Assembly: GCA_933207985.1 (NCBI GenBank) | Contig: OW240912.1 | Location: forward strand, 78,536,145-78,600,144 | DNA: 64,000 bases | DNA from: Pelobates cultripes | Lineage: Eukaryota > Chordata > Amphibia > Anura > Pelobatidae | Direction of reading: 5' to 3' | Shown here: positions 44,294 through 57,000 of the stretch, piece after piece | How the letters are laid out: every line of letters begins with the position of its first letter | Numbering within the stretch: position 1 is the stretch's first letter | Notes under the pieces: model-generated | What the model was told of the DNA's origin: nothing | What the model saw: only the letters and a program-made list of their open reading frames with translations | The model's database searches: none | Made by a program: the position numbers and the translations under genes

Positions 44294-47200
44294 GAGGCAA
44301 ATAGTGGGACCTATCTTATGCTGTGACTAGAGAAAAAGTCTGCACAAACGAGTTTTGCCAGCACACTTAAGTTCTGATAAGATTGCAGAGAATCTTGCAC
44401 AGACTTTAGCTTGTATTGAATTGTGAGGAATCCCTGTTTACAAAACTACTTTTAGGCCAAAATAATTGGATTTGGAAAAGTTCTCCAGTTCATCTCTGTT
44501 CCCAGCTCAGCAATGATGCCTGAAATTTAGGTTTCCATTCATTGTTTAGTGGGTAGTTCTGTTCATCTTTCAGCTCCAGGCGTGTGGGAAATTGACCGCT
44601 AAATTACAAGATTCAGCCCAAAATAGCTGAGACGTAAAGTTTCTCCAACTTGGCTATAGTCACAACGTTGCGTTTTTTTCCTAAGTTTTGCATTTTCTGT
44701 TTATTTACTTGTTGGTGATCTCTCTACATTCCATGTTTAATGTATATTGACCAGTAATGCATATGAGCTGTAAAGCAAGGAAAGTCAGATGTTTTGATCG
44801 ACAAGCTTACAAATCTGTTATCGTGGTCTTTCTTCTGTTTCAGCTGGATGGTTTGTGTGCTGGGAACACAATGAGGAATCTTGGGCAGTTCCTGTCAACA
44901 GATTTTTTTGATTTTTTTTTCCCCTCTTGTTATTGCGTTTGTTTCCTGCTTTTCCAACACAAATATAATGGGGGAAAAAGAAAAGACCTAATGCTTGTTT
45001 ATATATTTACATTGAGAATTACCCTTCTCTGGAATATGTATTCCAATATTATATTTTCATTGTTGCTGCCTCAATGTATCACATTTAAATTGAATGTTGA
45101 CTTTTTATATTTTTATTCAATTGTATTCACTTGAAAGAATTCTATCCCCTTCCTTTCTTTTCGGTTTCCTCTGGTAATGTACTTTTCCTGTACAACTTTT
45201 ATTTATTTTTTTGTTTAGTTTTCTTTTTTTCCTTTGATTGTTTATGTTCATTTTTGACATTATCCCTGTCTTTTTAAAACTCTCATTAGGATTTGATGTG
45301 GCTATAATCCAATCAGAGAAAAAAAATAAAAAATTTCAGAGGCACTTTAAACCAGCCCTGTGGTTGATGTGTACCTCTTAAAGATAGCAATTAGTTCTAA
45401 ATGGGCACTTAGCATACAGGACGCTTATAAACAAATTACAAAATCACAGCCAGCCAAAACACCACCTGGAAACTCTCCAGGCAGAAGTTAGTGTCTCTTA
45501 GTAGAACTTTGGAGTATTTTGGAGTAAAGCAGTATGTATTTATATATTCTATGCCATATGGTGTTAAAAGCCCATCTGATTAAAAATGGCAATGCTTGTT
45601 TAGTTATTGTTTCCATGAGACATTCTGCAAATCATAACCTTTATTGATCCCTAAAGTAAAGAAGCTGTACTATGCACCCATTTATTTCTTCCAGACTTTG
45701 GGCCATTTGGACAAACTCCATGCCAAATACCTCTCAATTATTTGCAGTTCATTTATAAACTCCTCCTCTTCAATCCCGCTAATACTGTAATGCTCACATT
45801 TTAAAAAACCCTCCTATTATGTAATCATTAAGAAAGCATATACATTTCTAGGTATTTCTGTTAATAAAGGAAATGGATATACATAGTGTGCAGCTATTAA
45901 TACTTTAGTAACTTTGTGTGTGTGTGTATATACCATAGATATTGCTTAACGAGTAGTGGAATTTAGTCACATTGCATGTTAACTATGCAACAATTCACAT
46001 CCTCTATGTAAATAAGCACATCCCCTATGTAAATAAGCCAATTTGTACATGCATACATACATTATCAACATTAATATACGTATATGATGTGCAAAAATAT
46101 TGTGCTACATTATACAATCTACTTTAACATAGGAATCTTTATAGCTTTTGAAAGTGAATAAGCTAAGCATATGATTATTTGAATTCTAACCCAAATGGCT
46201 ACCTGTGTATCTGTTTGGTAAAAGCGGGTATCAGGCATGAATTAAATCTGTTCTTTCCGGTGATTAATACTCTAGTGGGGACGCATGCCCTGACACTTTG
46301 AAAATAAAACCCTACCTCCTCACTTGATCCATTGATATTAATGTTAGGATTGAATGACAAAGCTGAAAAATTTAGACTAAAATATCTTGAGTTGGAAATA
46401 TTTTTAACAAGTGCTAGTTGGAAACGTGTGTTTATTTGAGCTGGGTTTTACAAGACCACTATGAACTCATAGTTCAGACTTGATCTCTAATAGTTCCCAG
46501 AAAGCAATAAATGTTGATGTCCTTCATACTTAAAGCCCAAAAAGAACAATTCGGTTTTTACAATGCCTAAGATATAAGAAAATAAATTAAAGTCATATTA
46601 CCGATCACTGGGCAAGTTATTGAAATAGTCTGTCAATGGGTTCTCATGTAATATGTGTTACAAGAAGCTGTACACGTGATGTATTTGAGTTATCACGTTT
46701 AATGGCCACTGCAAACCATATAGACGTTTGTTGCTGCTCTGTCAGCAAATCCAATTCTGGGTGCATGTGGCCAGTAACATCACGCACGTGCTTGCCGTCT
46801 TGTGGACCACTGTGCAGTTACTCAGTGAGCCTAATGGCTCATCTAGGCCTGACGGACGCCAACTTCATCATGATTCTATGTGTAAGCAATAGAAACAATC
46901 TAGGCTGTTTGTTTAGATGACCTTAAAAGTACATGAATTGATTATTTTGTTTTAATCTCAGGTTTTAAGTTCTTAATACAAGAACAATAATCAAGCAATT
47001 CTGAGATGGCTATAGCGCAGGTGACTGTACGTAGGAAAATAAGTTTGTTTGTGAAGTAAGGTTTCTTGTCTGCTACTCTGTATTGAGATGAGAGGTAAAA
47101 CAAATCTGATCAGTTCACAAAGACTACATTTTACAATATTATCAAACTGGAATTAGCTTGTGAGACTCATGCAAACAGCAAATTTCACCCCATTTGCTAC

Positions 47201-48069
47201 AACTATTCTAAATGACATAAAGTAAAACAGCTTTCAGAGACATTGTGGGGAATACAGCATATTTATTGTGTGATAATTGGATGACCGAATGATTTCAGAT
47301 TGTGATAAAACCAAACCCGTATAGTAAGTGTGGGCGATTTTAGTTCAAGTTTGGCAATGCATCATGTGATCATACCCATATTGATTTAAATATTAAAGTC
47401 CTGCACTTGCTATGTTCAGTTCAAACAGAGGTGATATATTGTTTAAAAATATGGCACCTTGAATTCTTTCAAGTTCACTTACAAATATGATTGCTATGTT
47501 AACGCTGTGGTGATTGTGAGCTATGTAACCAGGAAGATTGTGACCACAATGGTGTCACCAGCCAGCTGATCTCATGAATGCACACAGATCAGTGTTTCTA
47601 TTACATAATGAATAGTGGTGATCATGTCAAGGTAGAAGAAATATTTTCAAAAATGTTGTTTGACCACATTGCTCACATTATACATTGTGAAGGTCTGTAT
47701 AGATAACTGATATTAACCAGGTGTTCACATATTTGTAAAAGAAGAAAATATGTGTAGGTATATCTTTAAAAGAAATATCTAGGTAACACTAGAAATATCA
47801 ATAATTATCTTCACCCTTAATAACATTGTGGCGGTCATCTATAGGTAGGAAGGAGGAGAGCCCAAACTGTTTTTATTTCCAGTTTTCCCTACACCATTAA
47901 TTTTTTTATTTTTTATGAACGAATAGGGAAACAATTGAGGCGAGTGCCCATGTGTGTTCAAATCGCTGTGGATAAACAAGTCTGACTGGAGGTGTGTTAA
48001 CCCTGCATTGAAAACATTGCCCTAACTAAATTGCCCTAAAAATTAAATGCATAAATCTGGGATTATTGT
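44294..48069. other. Longest stretch without recognisable repeats, 3.8 kb
   Basis: AT-rich. The 44757-45134 frame (125 codons) has T-rich low complexity and no family motif; 44890-45260 has the CT-rich look of a LINE 3' UTR but nothing decisive. A two-unit direct repeat of cacatcctctatgtaaataag lies at 45997-46038. This is the best place in the window to test for conserved non-coding elements. Confidence 0.45.
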
Positions 48070-48157
48070 AGAAACATAGAATGTGACAGCAGATAAGAAC
48101 CATTTGGCCCATCTAGTCTGCCCAATATTTCAAAATACTTTTAATTAGTCCCTGGCC

Positions 48158-49474
48158 TTATCTTAAGTCTAGGATAGCCTTATGCCTATCCCATGCATGC
48201 TTAAACTCCCTCACTGTGTTAACCTCTACCACTTCAGCTGGAAGGCTATTCCATGCATCTACTACCCTCTCAGTAAAGTAATACTTCCTGAAATTATTTT
48301 TAAACCTTTGCCCCTCTAATTTAAGACTATGTCCTCTTGTTGCGGTAGTTCTTCTTCTTTTAAATATAGTCTCCTCTTTTACTCTGATTCCTTTTATGTA
48401 TTTAAATGTTTCTATCATATCCCCCCTGTCTCGTCTTTCCTCCAAGCTATACATGTTAAGACCCTTTAACCTTTCCTGGTAAGTTTTATCCCGCAATCCA
48501 TGAACCAGTTTAGTAGCCCTTCTCTGAACCCTCTCTAAGGTATTAATATCCTTCTGAAGATATGGTCTCCAGTACTGTGTACAATACTCCAAGTGAGGTC
48601 TCACCAGTGTTCTGTTCAATGGCATGAGCACTTCCCGCTTTCTACTGCTAATACCTCTCCCTATACAACCAAGCATTATGCTAGCATTTCCTGATGCTCT
48701 ATTACATTGTCTGCCTACCTTTAAGTCATCAGAAATAATCACCCCTAAATCCCTTTCCTCATATGTTGAGGTTAGGACTCTATCAAATATTCTGTACTCT
48801 GCCCTTGGGTTTTTACGTCCAAGATGCATTATCTTGCACTTATCCACATTAAATGTCAGTTGTCACAATTCTGACCATTTTTCTAGTTTACCTAAATCAT
48901 TTGTCATTTGGCTTATCCCTCCTGGAACATCAACCCTGTTACATATCTTAGTATCATCAGCAAAAAGACATACCTTACCATCAAGACCTTCTGTAATATC
49001 ACTAATAAAAATATTAAAGAGAATGGGTCCAAGTACAGATGCCTGAGGTACCCCACTGGTGACAAGTCCAAGCTTCGAATATATTCCATTAACTACAACC
49101 CTCTGTTGCCTATCACTCAGCCACTGACTTACCCATTCAACAATATTGGAATCCAAACTTAAAGATTGCGGTTTATTGATGAGCTTTCTATGTGCAACAG
49201 TGTCAAAAGCCTTACTAAAATCTAGGTAAGCAATGTCTACTGCACCACCCTGATATATTATTTTAGATACCCAATCAAAAAAAATCATTAAGATTAGTTT
49301 GGCATGATCTCCCTGAAGTAAACCCATGTTGTCTCTGATCTTGAAATCCATGTGTTTTTAGATGTTCAACAATCCTATCCTTTAACATGGTTTCCATCAC
49401 TTTCCCCACTACTGAAGTAAGGCTTACTGGCCTATAGTTTAGAATATGTGTGCTCCTGGCACAAGTAGCTATTT
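48158..49474 (-). pseudogene. CR1 reverse transcriptase and C-terminal domain, broken
   Basis: The enzyme would prime reverse transcription from the nicked target. Order read antisense: NYRPVSLTSV, HGFTSGRSC, then a frameshift at an A8 run (49277-49284, one base too many), YLDFSKAFD with the first catalytic Asp, SGVPQASVLGP (Gly of the usual PQGSVL replaced by Ala), and LFADDTKI with both palm aspartates. A TGA at 48863-48865 replaces the Trp expected after KWSEL; the same frame continues as a 229-codon C-terminal domain with LGVIISDDLK, VRPHLEYC, LERVQRRATKLV, FKYIKGI and AWNSLPAEVV, ending at 48158. The first part of the RT is missing because the endonuclease is fused directly to NYRP near 49440. 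Confidence 0.88.
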
Positions 49475-49910
49475 TGGATTTCCAGTTAACATCAGGAAGA
49501 TTAAAGTCACCCATGATGATAACTTCCCCCTTCATTGTCATTTTAGCTATTTCCTCAGCTAGTAGATTATCTAACTCTTCAATTTGTCCTGGGGGCCTGT
49601 AAATCACACCTACACGAGTTACTGTGTGATTACCAAATTCTAACCTAACCCAAACGGACTCTATGTTCGCCACACTAACTTTTATTAGGCTAGATTTAAT
49701 GCTATCCTTCACATACAGGACCACCCTCCCCCTTTCTTGGCTTCTCTGTCTTTTCTATATAAAGAGTACCCTGGTATTGCTATGTCCCAGTCATTTTTCT
49801 CATTCTACCATGTCTCAGTAACAGCGACTAAATCTACACTATCAGTTGCCATTATTGCCACAAGTTCATGGATCTTATTCCCTAAACTGTGAGGCTCTAT
49901 TATAGTCAAC
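49475..49910 (-). pseudogene. CR1 endonuclease domain, partial
   Basis: The apurinic-type endonuclease would nick the target DNA. Upstream of the open frame, minus-strand codons around 49890-49790 read GNKIHELVAIM and VAVTETW (with the conserved catalytic-type Glu), then DWDIAIPGYSLYR; a stop follows the Trp and the frame shifts at a G run near 49730. The open frame from 49724 continues with VLYVKDSI, VGVIYRPPG and VIIMGDFNLPDVNW, the GDFN motif being the signature of the family. Sequence after NW is cut short by the internal deletion. Confidence 0.8.
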
Positions 49911-49915
49911 ACCTT

Positions 49916-52044
49916 CTGGATTGGAAGATTGCAGTGCTATTTTGTGCATGTGCAGTCTCGTGGCATTGGTTCCACTAGTGAAGATGCTAAATGCATTGCT
50001 GGGGCATGTGCTGGCCATATTGGAGCCATAAATATTTTCAGGAAAGTATTTTTTCATCTATAGTTTTCAACATTTGTTGGCAATATATGCATTATATATG
50101 CGTTTTTTTTTGTTTGTTTTTTTAATGCATGTTTGGGGGATTATATGTCCATGTTGTATAAAGGCTAACAGCCACAATTTAAAGATCATAATGTTAAGTA
50201 GTTAAAATAACATGAGATTTTGTATAAAGAGTATAAATATCCATGGATTTCAAATGGGAAATAAAAACTCTTGCATGTTTTTAAGAAATACAAAGTTTAA
50301 TTTGTTTCAGATGAGAAACTAACCATGCATTTTTCTATGTAAAGATTAAATAACAATTATTTTTACTGACGTAAATGGAGTTATTTATAAAGTAACAGTA
50401 TGGGGCAGAATTCTGAAAGTGGAGCTGCCGCCACAGTAACCATTGGATTCTCCATGTTTAGTCCACTTTTAGAATTTCTAAACTTCTTAGAACAAAGTTT
50501 CCTGGTTCACCTTTGTACATAACTCCAGTGTTGTGACAGTTGCATTGTAAGCTCAACCAATGTTACTGTAGTGAATGAGACAATTTGGGCTGAACATAAA
50601 TAGGAATTTTATGCACCGTAACAACTACACAGCCTGCTGTGGGTGTCAGGGCTGCTGCTGCCATATGTGTGTATATATAGGCACAGTTTTTTAGATGATA
50701 ACCCATTAACTTACAATGAAGGAACTTGGGGCTAAACATCCTTTTACATATGAGATCCATTTCTTGCAATGGAAGATTGATCACCTAACCTGTCTGAGTT
50801 CTCCAGCCAGCAATGTATATCTTTAGAATGCCACCAATCCTGCTGACCTCGCTCTGTGACTAGACACAGGCTATTATGCAGGGCATCCCCCAGATCTTTT
50901 ACACTGTTGAGCAGGATTTAAACTGTACTGAGGCTGGAGGAGTGTTGACTCCATGTGTGCTACATACAGCTCAGTACAGCCCTACCCTCACACTTTATGT
51001 TCCAAGAAAAGGTTGTAAATAGCAGAGGTGATAGTCTCCGATATCAAATTCAGTGGAAGAGCTCAAGAAGGCTTGGAGCAAATACAACTGTCATGTTCGA
51101 AGAGAAAATTATGAATATATTCTCTGCTTTTAAATAGACATGACTTTGCTAGATGGGCCAATTGGCTTTACTTTTTTCAGTATCTGTTTCTTTTTTGCTG
51201 CACCTTGTAAAAAATTCCATTTGGTTTTTAAGAATCTATAATCTAATATTTTATGCCTATAAGGTGGAGTATTTAAAAATGATTTGCAGTGTAGCTTTGT
51301 CTGCCAGTTATAAAATAATTTTAGACACAAGAATTAACAAAATTATATATATATATTTTTTTGCTATGGGTTTCATTACCTGGGGATTTTGAGTTCTGAG
51401 CAGTTTTTTGTAAGCGAGGTGCAACTGGGTTTTGGTAGAAAATATGAGCATTATGTGCTTCAAATGGAATAAGAAATGTTTAGTATGACCACAATGCTGT
51501 AGGGAGTTTCTATAAATCTTTCCTATACTAATGACAAATGATCAGTCCAAGATTATATTTGGCGTTGGGGGAATAATTAGATTGTGCTCTATACGAAATT
51601 TGAGCTTTGACCAGTATGAGAAAGGAGACTAACATGGTTAGGGAGAATAAAAACTGATATTAAGTTTTAGAATAGTGCTGCTGGTGGGAAGTGGAAGAAC
51701 TGATATGATTGGGAATGGCAAGAGGGTAGAGAATACAAAGGAATGTGGAGAGGGTAGGGTGTCAATACTAACAGGGAAAATGCGAGTTAGGGGATGGACT
51801 GATATGAAAACTTGTGGGTGAAATTATATGAGGGGAATGGAAACATAGAGGATGAAAAAGGGGGGCAAAGGGAAAGTCATTTGGACAGATATGAGAACTT
51901 AAATGGGAATATGGCCAAAAATAAGAAAATTATGAATTAAAAAAATGGACAACAATGATGCTGGAGTACTTCTTGATGCCTATGGTACGTACATCATCAC
52001 TGCTATATGTCAGCTTTGTCCGTGTAACCTTGTACATGACAACG
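49916..52044. other. Unannotated DNA, about 2.1 kb
   Basis: No coding homology or paired termini. Poly-T near 50102-50124; a purine-rich stretch at 51640-51900 (agggagaata, gggaatggcaagagg). Confidence 0.4.
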
Positions 52045-52124
52045 TTAACCCCTTAAGGACACATGGCAGAAATATTCCGTCATGATTCCCTTTTATTCCA
52101 AAAGTTGTGTCCTTAAGGGGTTAA
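52045..52124. mobile_element. 80-bp TTAA MITE (cttaagga family), copy 2
   Basis: TTAACCCCTTAAGGACACAT and TGTCCTTAAGGGGTTAA are the ends. Reverse-complemented it aligns with copy 1 at 34227 over gtgtcc, aacttttgg and gggaatc blocks, but its central 15 bp differ. Confidence 0.88.
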
Positions 52125-52192
52125 ATGAATTAATTCTTAAGTAAAAAATCGCAACTTTGATAGCTTTTGAAGTTTTTAAAGACCAATCTGAC

Positions 52193-52209
52193 ACCTCTAA
52201 CTGCATTTT
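52193..52209. repeat. Target-site duplication, left copy
   Basis: acctctaactgcatttt, identical to 53729-53745. Confidence 0.92.
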
Positions 52210-53728
52210 TTTTTTTTTTTTAAATATGATTTTTATTAATGTATTTGCAACGTATTTTCAACAAAAATAGGCAAGGGGTGGGGGTATGGGACTCGCAGGT
52301 CCCTGGAAACAACAACATAAAGTATTTGCTTTTGGGCTCGCAGGCCCCAATGAACGATGCGGACTCGCAGGTCCCATGCATTCCAAACAGCTAATAATGA
52401 GTACCTTTGTCCCATGTGTTGCGCTCTTTTTCTTTTTTTTTTTTCTTTTTTTATTTATATTGATAATTTGTTACAGTTTTTATTGCATAACATGTGAATA
52501 GATTGGTGGGAACTCGTAGGTTTTCGACCTGCTTTACATTATTAGGTCTTGTGAGGTGCCTAGATTCTCATGAGCAAGGCATAAAATAAGATACGAAGGT
52601 CCCTAGGTATCCTAGTCAGATGGCTCATAACTTGAAAACGTAAACTATCAAAAGAAAACTAGTATCGAGTGGACAGATAGAGGAGCACAAAACATTGTGT
52701 TCCGATAAAGTAATGTCAGTTTGTCGTGTAACATGTCTGAGTTGCGGGATTACGGCCGTCAGGCGGTCCCTAATTCTGTCTGCAGTCGCTTGCCGGAGTT
52801 CAGGTGGTGAGTGTAGTAGCGTGTGGGTACCCTAAGCCGTTAGATGTCGGCGTGTGTGTGTGTGTCCGTGTGGTTGGGGGAGGACCGTGTCCCTTCGTTT
52901 GTGGGGTGTATTGACTTAGCTTCCCTGTGTGGTTATCGGGTAACATGTGAGGGTAACGTTCTGCTTTGACCCTGGTAGTTTCTTTGATGTGGCATGTCAT
53001 GTGTGGTGAAGCTACTAGAGTCAGGGTAAGTATATCTTCTTGTGTGTGTTCCCCTTGTCCAGGCTGTTGGCACACCGTGACCCGGTCGTTGGGGTCTTTT
53101 TAACCTTAGGGTATGGTACGTGCGCCGCGTTGTCACCCATGAACGTCTGTTTGTTTTAGTATGTTCTAGAGGTGGCTTGTGTGTATATTCATGTTGATCG
53201 ATTCCCTTAATCCTCCCCAAGTGGTCGGGTCCTGTATGCCGGTTAGTGGGCTTGGTCCCCTGTGTCTGGTCGGTCATGTGGTGGTTTTCCTTGTGGGTGT
53301 TCCGTCTTGTGGCAGGCGTGCGCGGCCCCTACCTCACCCCTGCCCCCGCTCCGCCGGCGTGGCCGCCCGCACCCCCGGTCTCCCGTCTCTCGGCAACATG
53401 CCCCACCCACGGCCCCCATCGTTCCACGTATTTTTCACTTTGTCCCATGAGAGACGCCCTCATCTTTTCTGCGGAGCGGATCTCCTCAACTCTGTCGTAC
53501 CATTGGGTTAGCGTTGGTGGCTGTGTCTGTTTCCACATCGCGGGTATGAGTGCTTTAGCTGCATCCAGCATATGTCGCAATATGGATTTTTTGTATTGTG
53601 AGATTGGTTGTGGGGTCGAGTGTAGTAAGTATTGTTCCATGTTGAGGGGGAACGGTTCTCGGAGGATCTCAGTAATTTTTGTGCTGATTTGGGACCAGAA
53701 CGGCTGTATGATTGAGCAGTTCCACCAA
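52210..53728 (-). mobile_element. 5'-truncated L1-like LINE insertion
   Basis: A poly-T start (poly-A tail read antisense) and a perfect 17-bp target duplication define a 1.5-kb target-primed insertion. The plus-strand left part (52250-52400) has repeats of actcgcaggtccc; a GT array lies at 52853-52866. The 3' UTR spans roughly 52210-53330 and the ORF2 C-terminus 53330-53728. The identical duplication makes this one of the youngest insertions in the window. Confidence 0.85.
53329..53728 (-). pseudogene. L1-like ORF2 C-terminal fragment
   Basis: Only the end of the ORF2 protein survives; the endonuclease and reverse transcriptase are absent through 5' truncation. Minus-strand motifs: EVWWNCSIIQPFW at the truncated edge (the C-terminal Cys-type region), KKSILRHMLDAAKALIP, WKQTQPPTLTQW and KYVERWGPW, all typical of the ORF2 tail in frog L1-type elements. 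The frame is open to the truncation point, where it reads into the target duplication. The Gly/Ala/Arg-rich end after WGPW is probably not original coding sequence. Confidence 0.75.
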
Positions 53729-53745
53729 ACCTCTAACTGCATTTT
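53729..53745. repeat. Target-site duplication, right copy
   Basis: acctctaactgcatttt, identical to 52193-52209. Confidence 0.92.
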
Positions 53746-54276
53746 AATTACTTTCACAATTTACAGGTTGTTATATAATTGTTCTAGCATGGTAATATTG
53801 TATATTTTACACCAATAAAGCAGGCAAAGTACACTTTATGTACCAATGTTCTATATTACATTTGTGTTTCATTATTAAGGCTTTTATGGCTTTTTCTTTT
53901 AGAAAACAAAAAGGCAAAAATACTAAATTGAGGGGACAGCCAGTAAAATATAAAATTAATGAGCTTTATTTATGTACTGACCACATGATAAATTATTTTA
54001 AACTGTAAAAAACTATCCAAAGTGCATTTTTCATTAATTTAATCTACCACCACTTAAACTTGTTTCCATCAAGGATGGTTAATTTTTACTGACGCCATGT
54101 AAAACGTTAACATACTCACATTTGTTGATGTTGCTTTATCTCATTGCTATGTGCTGATGCTGTACAATTCGCAAATGAGAAATTAGTCAGGCAAACTTGC
54201 ACAATGGATCTAATGAAAATGCAGCCTTTTCTTAGGTACATTTCTAATGAGTTTGTTTCTGTGTAGTTTTGTAGAT
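53746..54276. other. Unannotated DNA
   Basis: No recognisable structure. Confidence 0.35.
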
Positions 54277-54933
54277 CAGGGATACCTTTTAGTAATGCTG
54301 TGCCAAAACTAGATCTTGAAGTTCCTTGGCTTGCCGGATAGATATATATTTATAAATATAATATATATGTAATATAATATTTATTTATTTTTTTAATTAA
54401 GGTGTGTATGTTGCCATATTCTGCTTGTGCTCTTTATTGGTGCTGCAGTTACTTTGTGTGTATGTGGGCTGTTCTATTATATATGTTCATGAGTAGTTTG
54501 TGGTATTGTGTATGTTGCATATTTATGTGGGCTGCATGTGTAGTTGTGTATGTGTCACGTGTGTTTGGCGCATGTTTTTGTGCGGCTGCGTGTGGTATTG
54601 CATATAAAAGGCTGGTTGTGAGTTGTGTGCGTATATGTGGTGTGTGTGGGCTGTTTGTATTATTTGTATGCTTCTTCTGCAGCTCTGTGTATATCTAGCT
54701 GTGTGTGTGGCTTCCCTGATGTCCAGACCGGGCTGGTCAGGTGCAGGTCAAAGACAAGTGCTGCAATGCGTCAATTTGAGGATTGTCCCTCTCCACCTGC
54801 AATCACCGCTCAGTTTGCACTAGCAAATATGTGAAGTCCCACTGGGACTCCTGCTAGGCCAGTGCCTGATTATCTCTGACAGCCTTGAGTGCCGTACAAA
54901 GGCACCTCGAGTGCCATGGGTTGCTGACACCTC
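54277..54933 (+). mobile_element. hAT-like MITE with GT array, copy 1
   Basis: The left tip cagggataccttttag and right tip gggttgctgacacctc are inverted. The body is a degenerate (tgtgtgggctg, tgtggtattgtgtatg) array at 54400-54690, then ggtgcaggtcaaagacaagt, gcactagcaaatatgtgaag and gccttgagtgccgtacaaag. The same order, reverse-complemented, is at 62389-63152, which defines both element limits. Frames of Cys/Val/Trp-rich sequence across the array are not genes. Confidence 0.8.
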
Positions 54934-57000
54934 ATATAAATCAAGTAAAGGAAGAATATTTATGATTAACCAAAAAGTACCAATGTATCTTAAAATAAAT
55001 AAACCGATGTAGCAGTTTTGTGGTTTAAATAGATGTAGACATACTACAATAATTGATGCCAAAACATGTATGCACTCAGATGTTTTATGCACCGATACTC
55101 TGTCAAACAGACATTTCGCACATGCACTCACACTAAAATTACAAGTACAGAAATACACATTCATTTACATACAACTGCATAACTACATACAAAACATATA
55201 GGAAATTAACATTGTTTGTAAAATGACCTCGATGGCCCAGAGCGTAAGAAAAATATCTAGTATATATAGCTTGCAGCAGCTGTAAGAAGATGTCAGTTTT
55301 ATTCACAAATGACATTGCCTCAGAAATAAAGAATGCTGTAAGATATAGATAAATGTTGAATCTGTACAAGATAAGGTGCAACAAAGAAGTCAGATTTATG
55401 TACTTTAATTTTCCATTAGCCAATGGAGTGCTGGTAAAATGCCACACTGATGCAAGGTAGAAATTTTCAGTAGAATTTAACTTGGCTGAAAGTGTACAAA
55501 CTGTGAGGACAGGATATAGCTTTGGCTACGTTCATGTTTTACCTTTAAAATAAAGTCTTCTACCATTAAGTTAAAATTAAAAACAAATATTAAAATAAAA
55601 TAAAAAATATTCTTGGGAATGGAATTCAGGAACTTGTGTCTAGACATTATTTGCGTAATGGTAAATATATTTAACCCAGCATTCATTTCACCTCATAAAT
55701 ATTAACTGAATTGATTTTCTACCTTCACATTGAAACATGTGTGAATTAAAGGCAGCATGGGATTCTCGTCTTTATGAGAGTTCATACCCAGCCTCCTGTT
55801 TTAAAACTGCAACAATTCTACATTAAAGGAAGTTTATCATTTACAATTTCTAACAGTCACATAGTGCATCTGCATTGTTCTATGCTAGCTGTATAAAAAA
55901 AAAAAATCTAGCATCTGTCGTTTAGCAAGTAGAGTGGCTAAAATTCTCGATATTTAAGTGCTCTGCTTGGTAAACATTTGCAAGATACTTTCATGTGTTC
56001 CACTGGTGTAGTATTAAACCGCTAAAGTATATGACTCACATCTGGAACATTTTAGTATATAATTTATCTCTCCATTGTGTGTGTATTTTTTTATTTTTTT
56101 ATAATTATTACTCCATTTAGTTTGGCTGGGTCTTGCAGCAAAGCTTAACTGATAGCAGACTGAACCACATAGTTTGTGTGTTTTCTATTGTGACAAGTAC
56201 AACATTGATAAATAGATTGTATGCAAGCACTGTTTTCATGATTTATCATAGACCAGAGGTTCTAAACTTCTGTCACACATACACTGTGTTTGATCCAGTC
56301 ATTGGGTACTTGCTTAATTTCAGAAGTCAATGCAGTTTTGTAAATTGGTATTGCAACATCAACAATGAATTACTATAACCACCGTGAACACTTTTGTTAA
56401 TTGGGTGAGTTTATGTATGCCATCCCAGTATTCTGTCAAAGCAGAAAGTTTGGAGCAGTTTGCCCCCACTGTAGTTACTCTTGCAGAGCCGAAATTACTC
56501 TTTCACAATATTAAGTGTGAATCTGTCCCTATGTTATTTGCTAATCTATTACTGTAATACTTTAAATAATCTAGCTGTTTGTGTAACCATATCCTGTAAT
56601 AAGGGTCAGTAGTAGTGAAGAAGACATTTAGTATCTGTGACATGTGCATTTTAGTTGTCTGTATCTACGCAGTGACAGTCCCTTCTGTTTTTGAAAACCT
56701 TAAGTTTTGACCCACGTGGTCACATCATCACTATGTATCTGGTGTGGGGGGAGGGAAAAGTTAGTTTTATTTAGCTGAACCTATCCCTCTAGGGGGGCCG
56801 CCAACTTAATCTGCTTCCTCATCTTTATCTACTGCTGCTTCGGAGCTGCTCTTTCGCGTGTAAGTACAACATTGAGGTCTATGGAGGATCTTGCCTGGAC
56901 AATGGAGGATCTTGCTCAGTAGAAATAGATTTTGATTTTTTCTTGCAGCCATCACTAGTGACGTCTGGGAAAATGACAAACTTAGCAAAATGTAAATTCT
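54934..57000. other. Unannotated DNA, about 2.1 kb
   Basis: No coding homology or paired termini are visible. Confidence 0.4.

Larger units (their letters stand above)
48070..49915 (-). mobile_element. CR1-clade LINE, 5'-truncated and internally deleted
   Basis: Read antisense: endonuclease domain (49905-49475), part of the reverse transcriptase (from about 49440), C-terminal domain (to 48158) and a short 3' UTR ending near 48070 (acagcagataagaaccattt on the plus strand). The 3' end shows no poly-A, as expected for CR1, whose tails are short microsatellites. No target duplication was found. Confidence 0.88.

Noticed and set aside
44757..45134. 125-codon frame, possible small secreted or membrane protein
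   Set aside because: Phe/Leu/Cys content arises from T-rich DNA; no family match or splice context is recognisable.
53179..53818. Overlapping plus-strand frames with Arg/Pro-rich sequence
   Set aside because: They are antisense to the L1-like ORF2 tail and its flanking 3' region.
54402..54834. Cys/Val-rich frames
   Set aside because: They translate a GT-rich tandem array in a hAT-like MITE.
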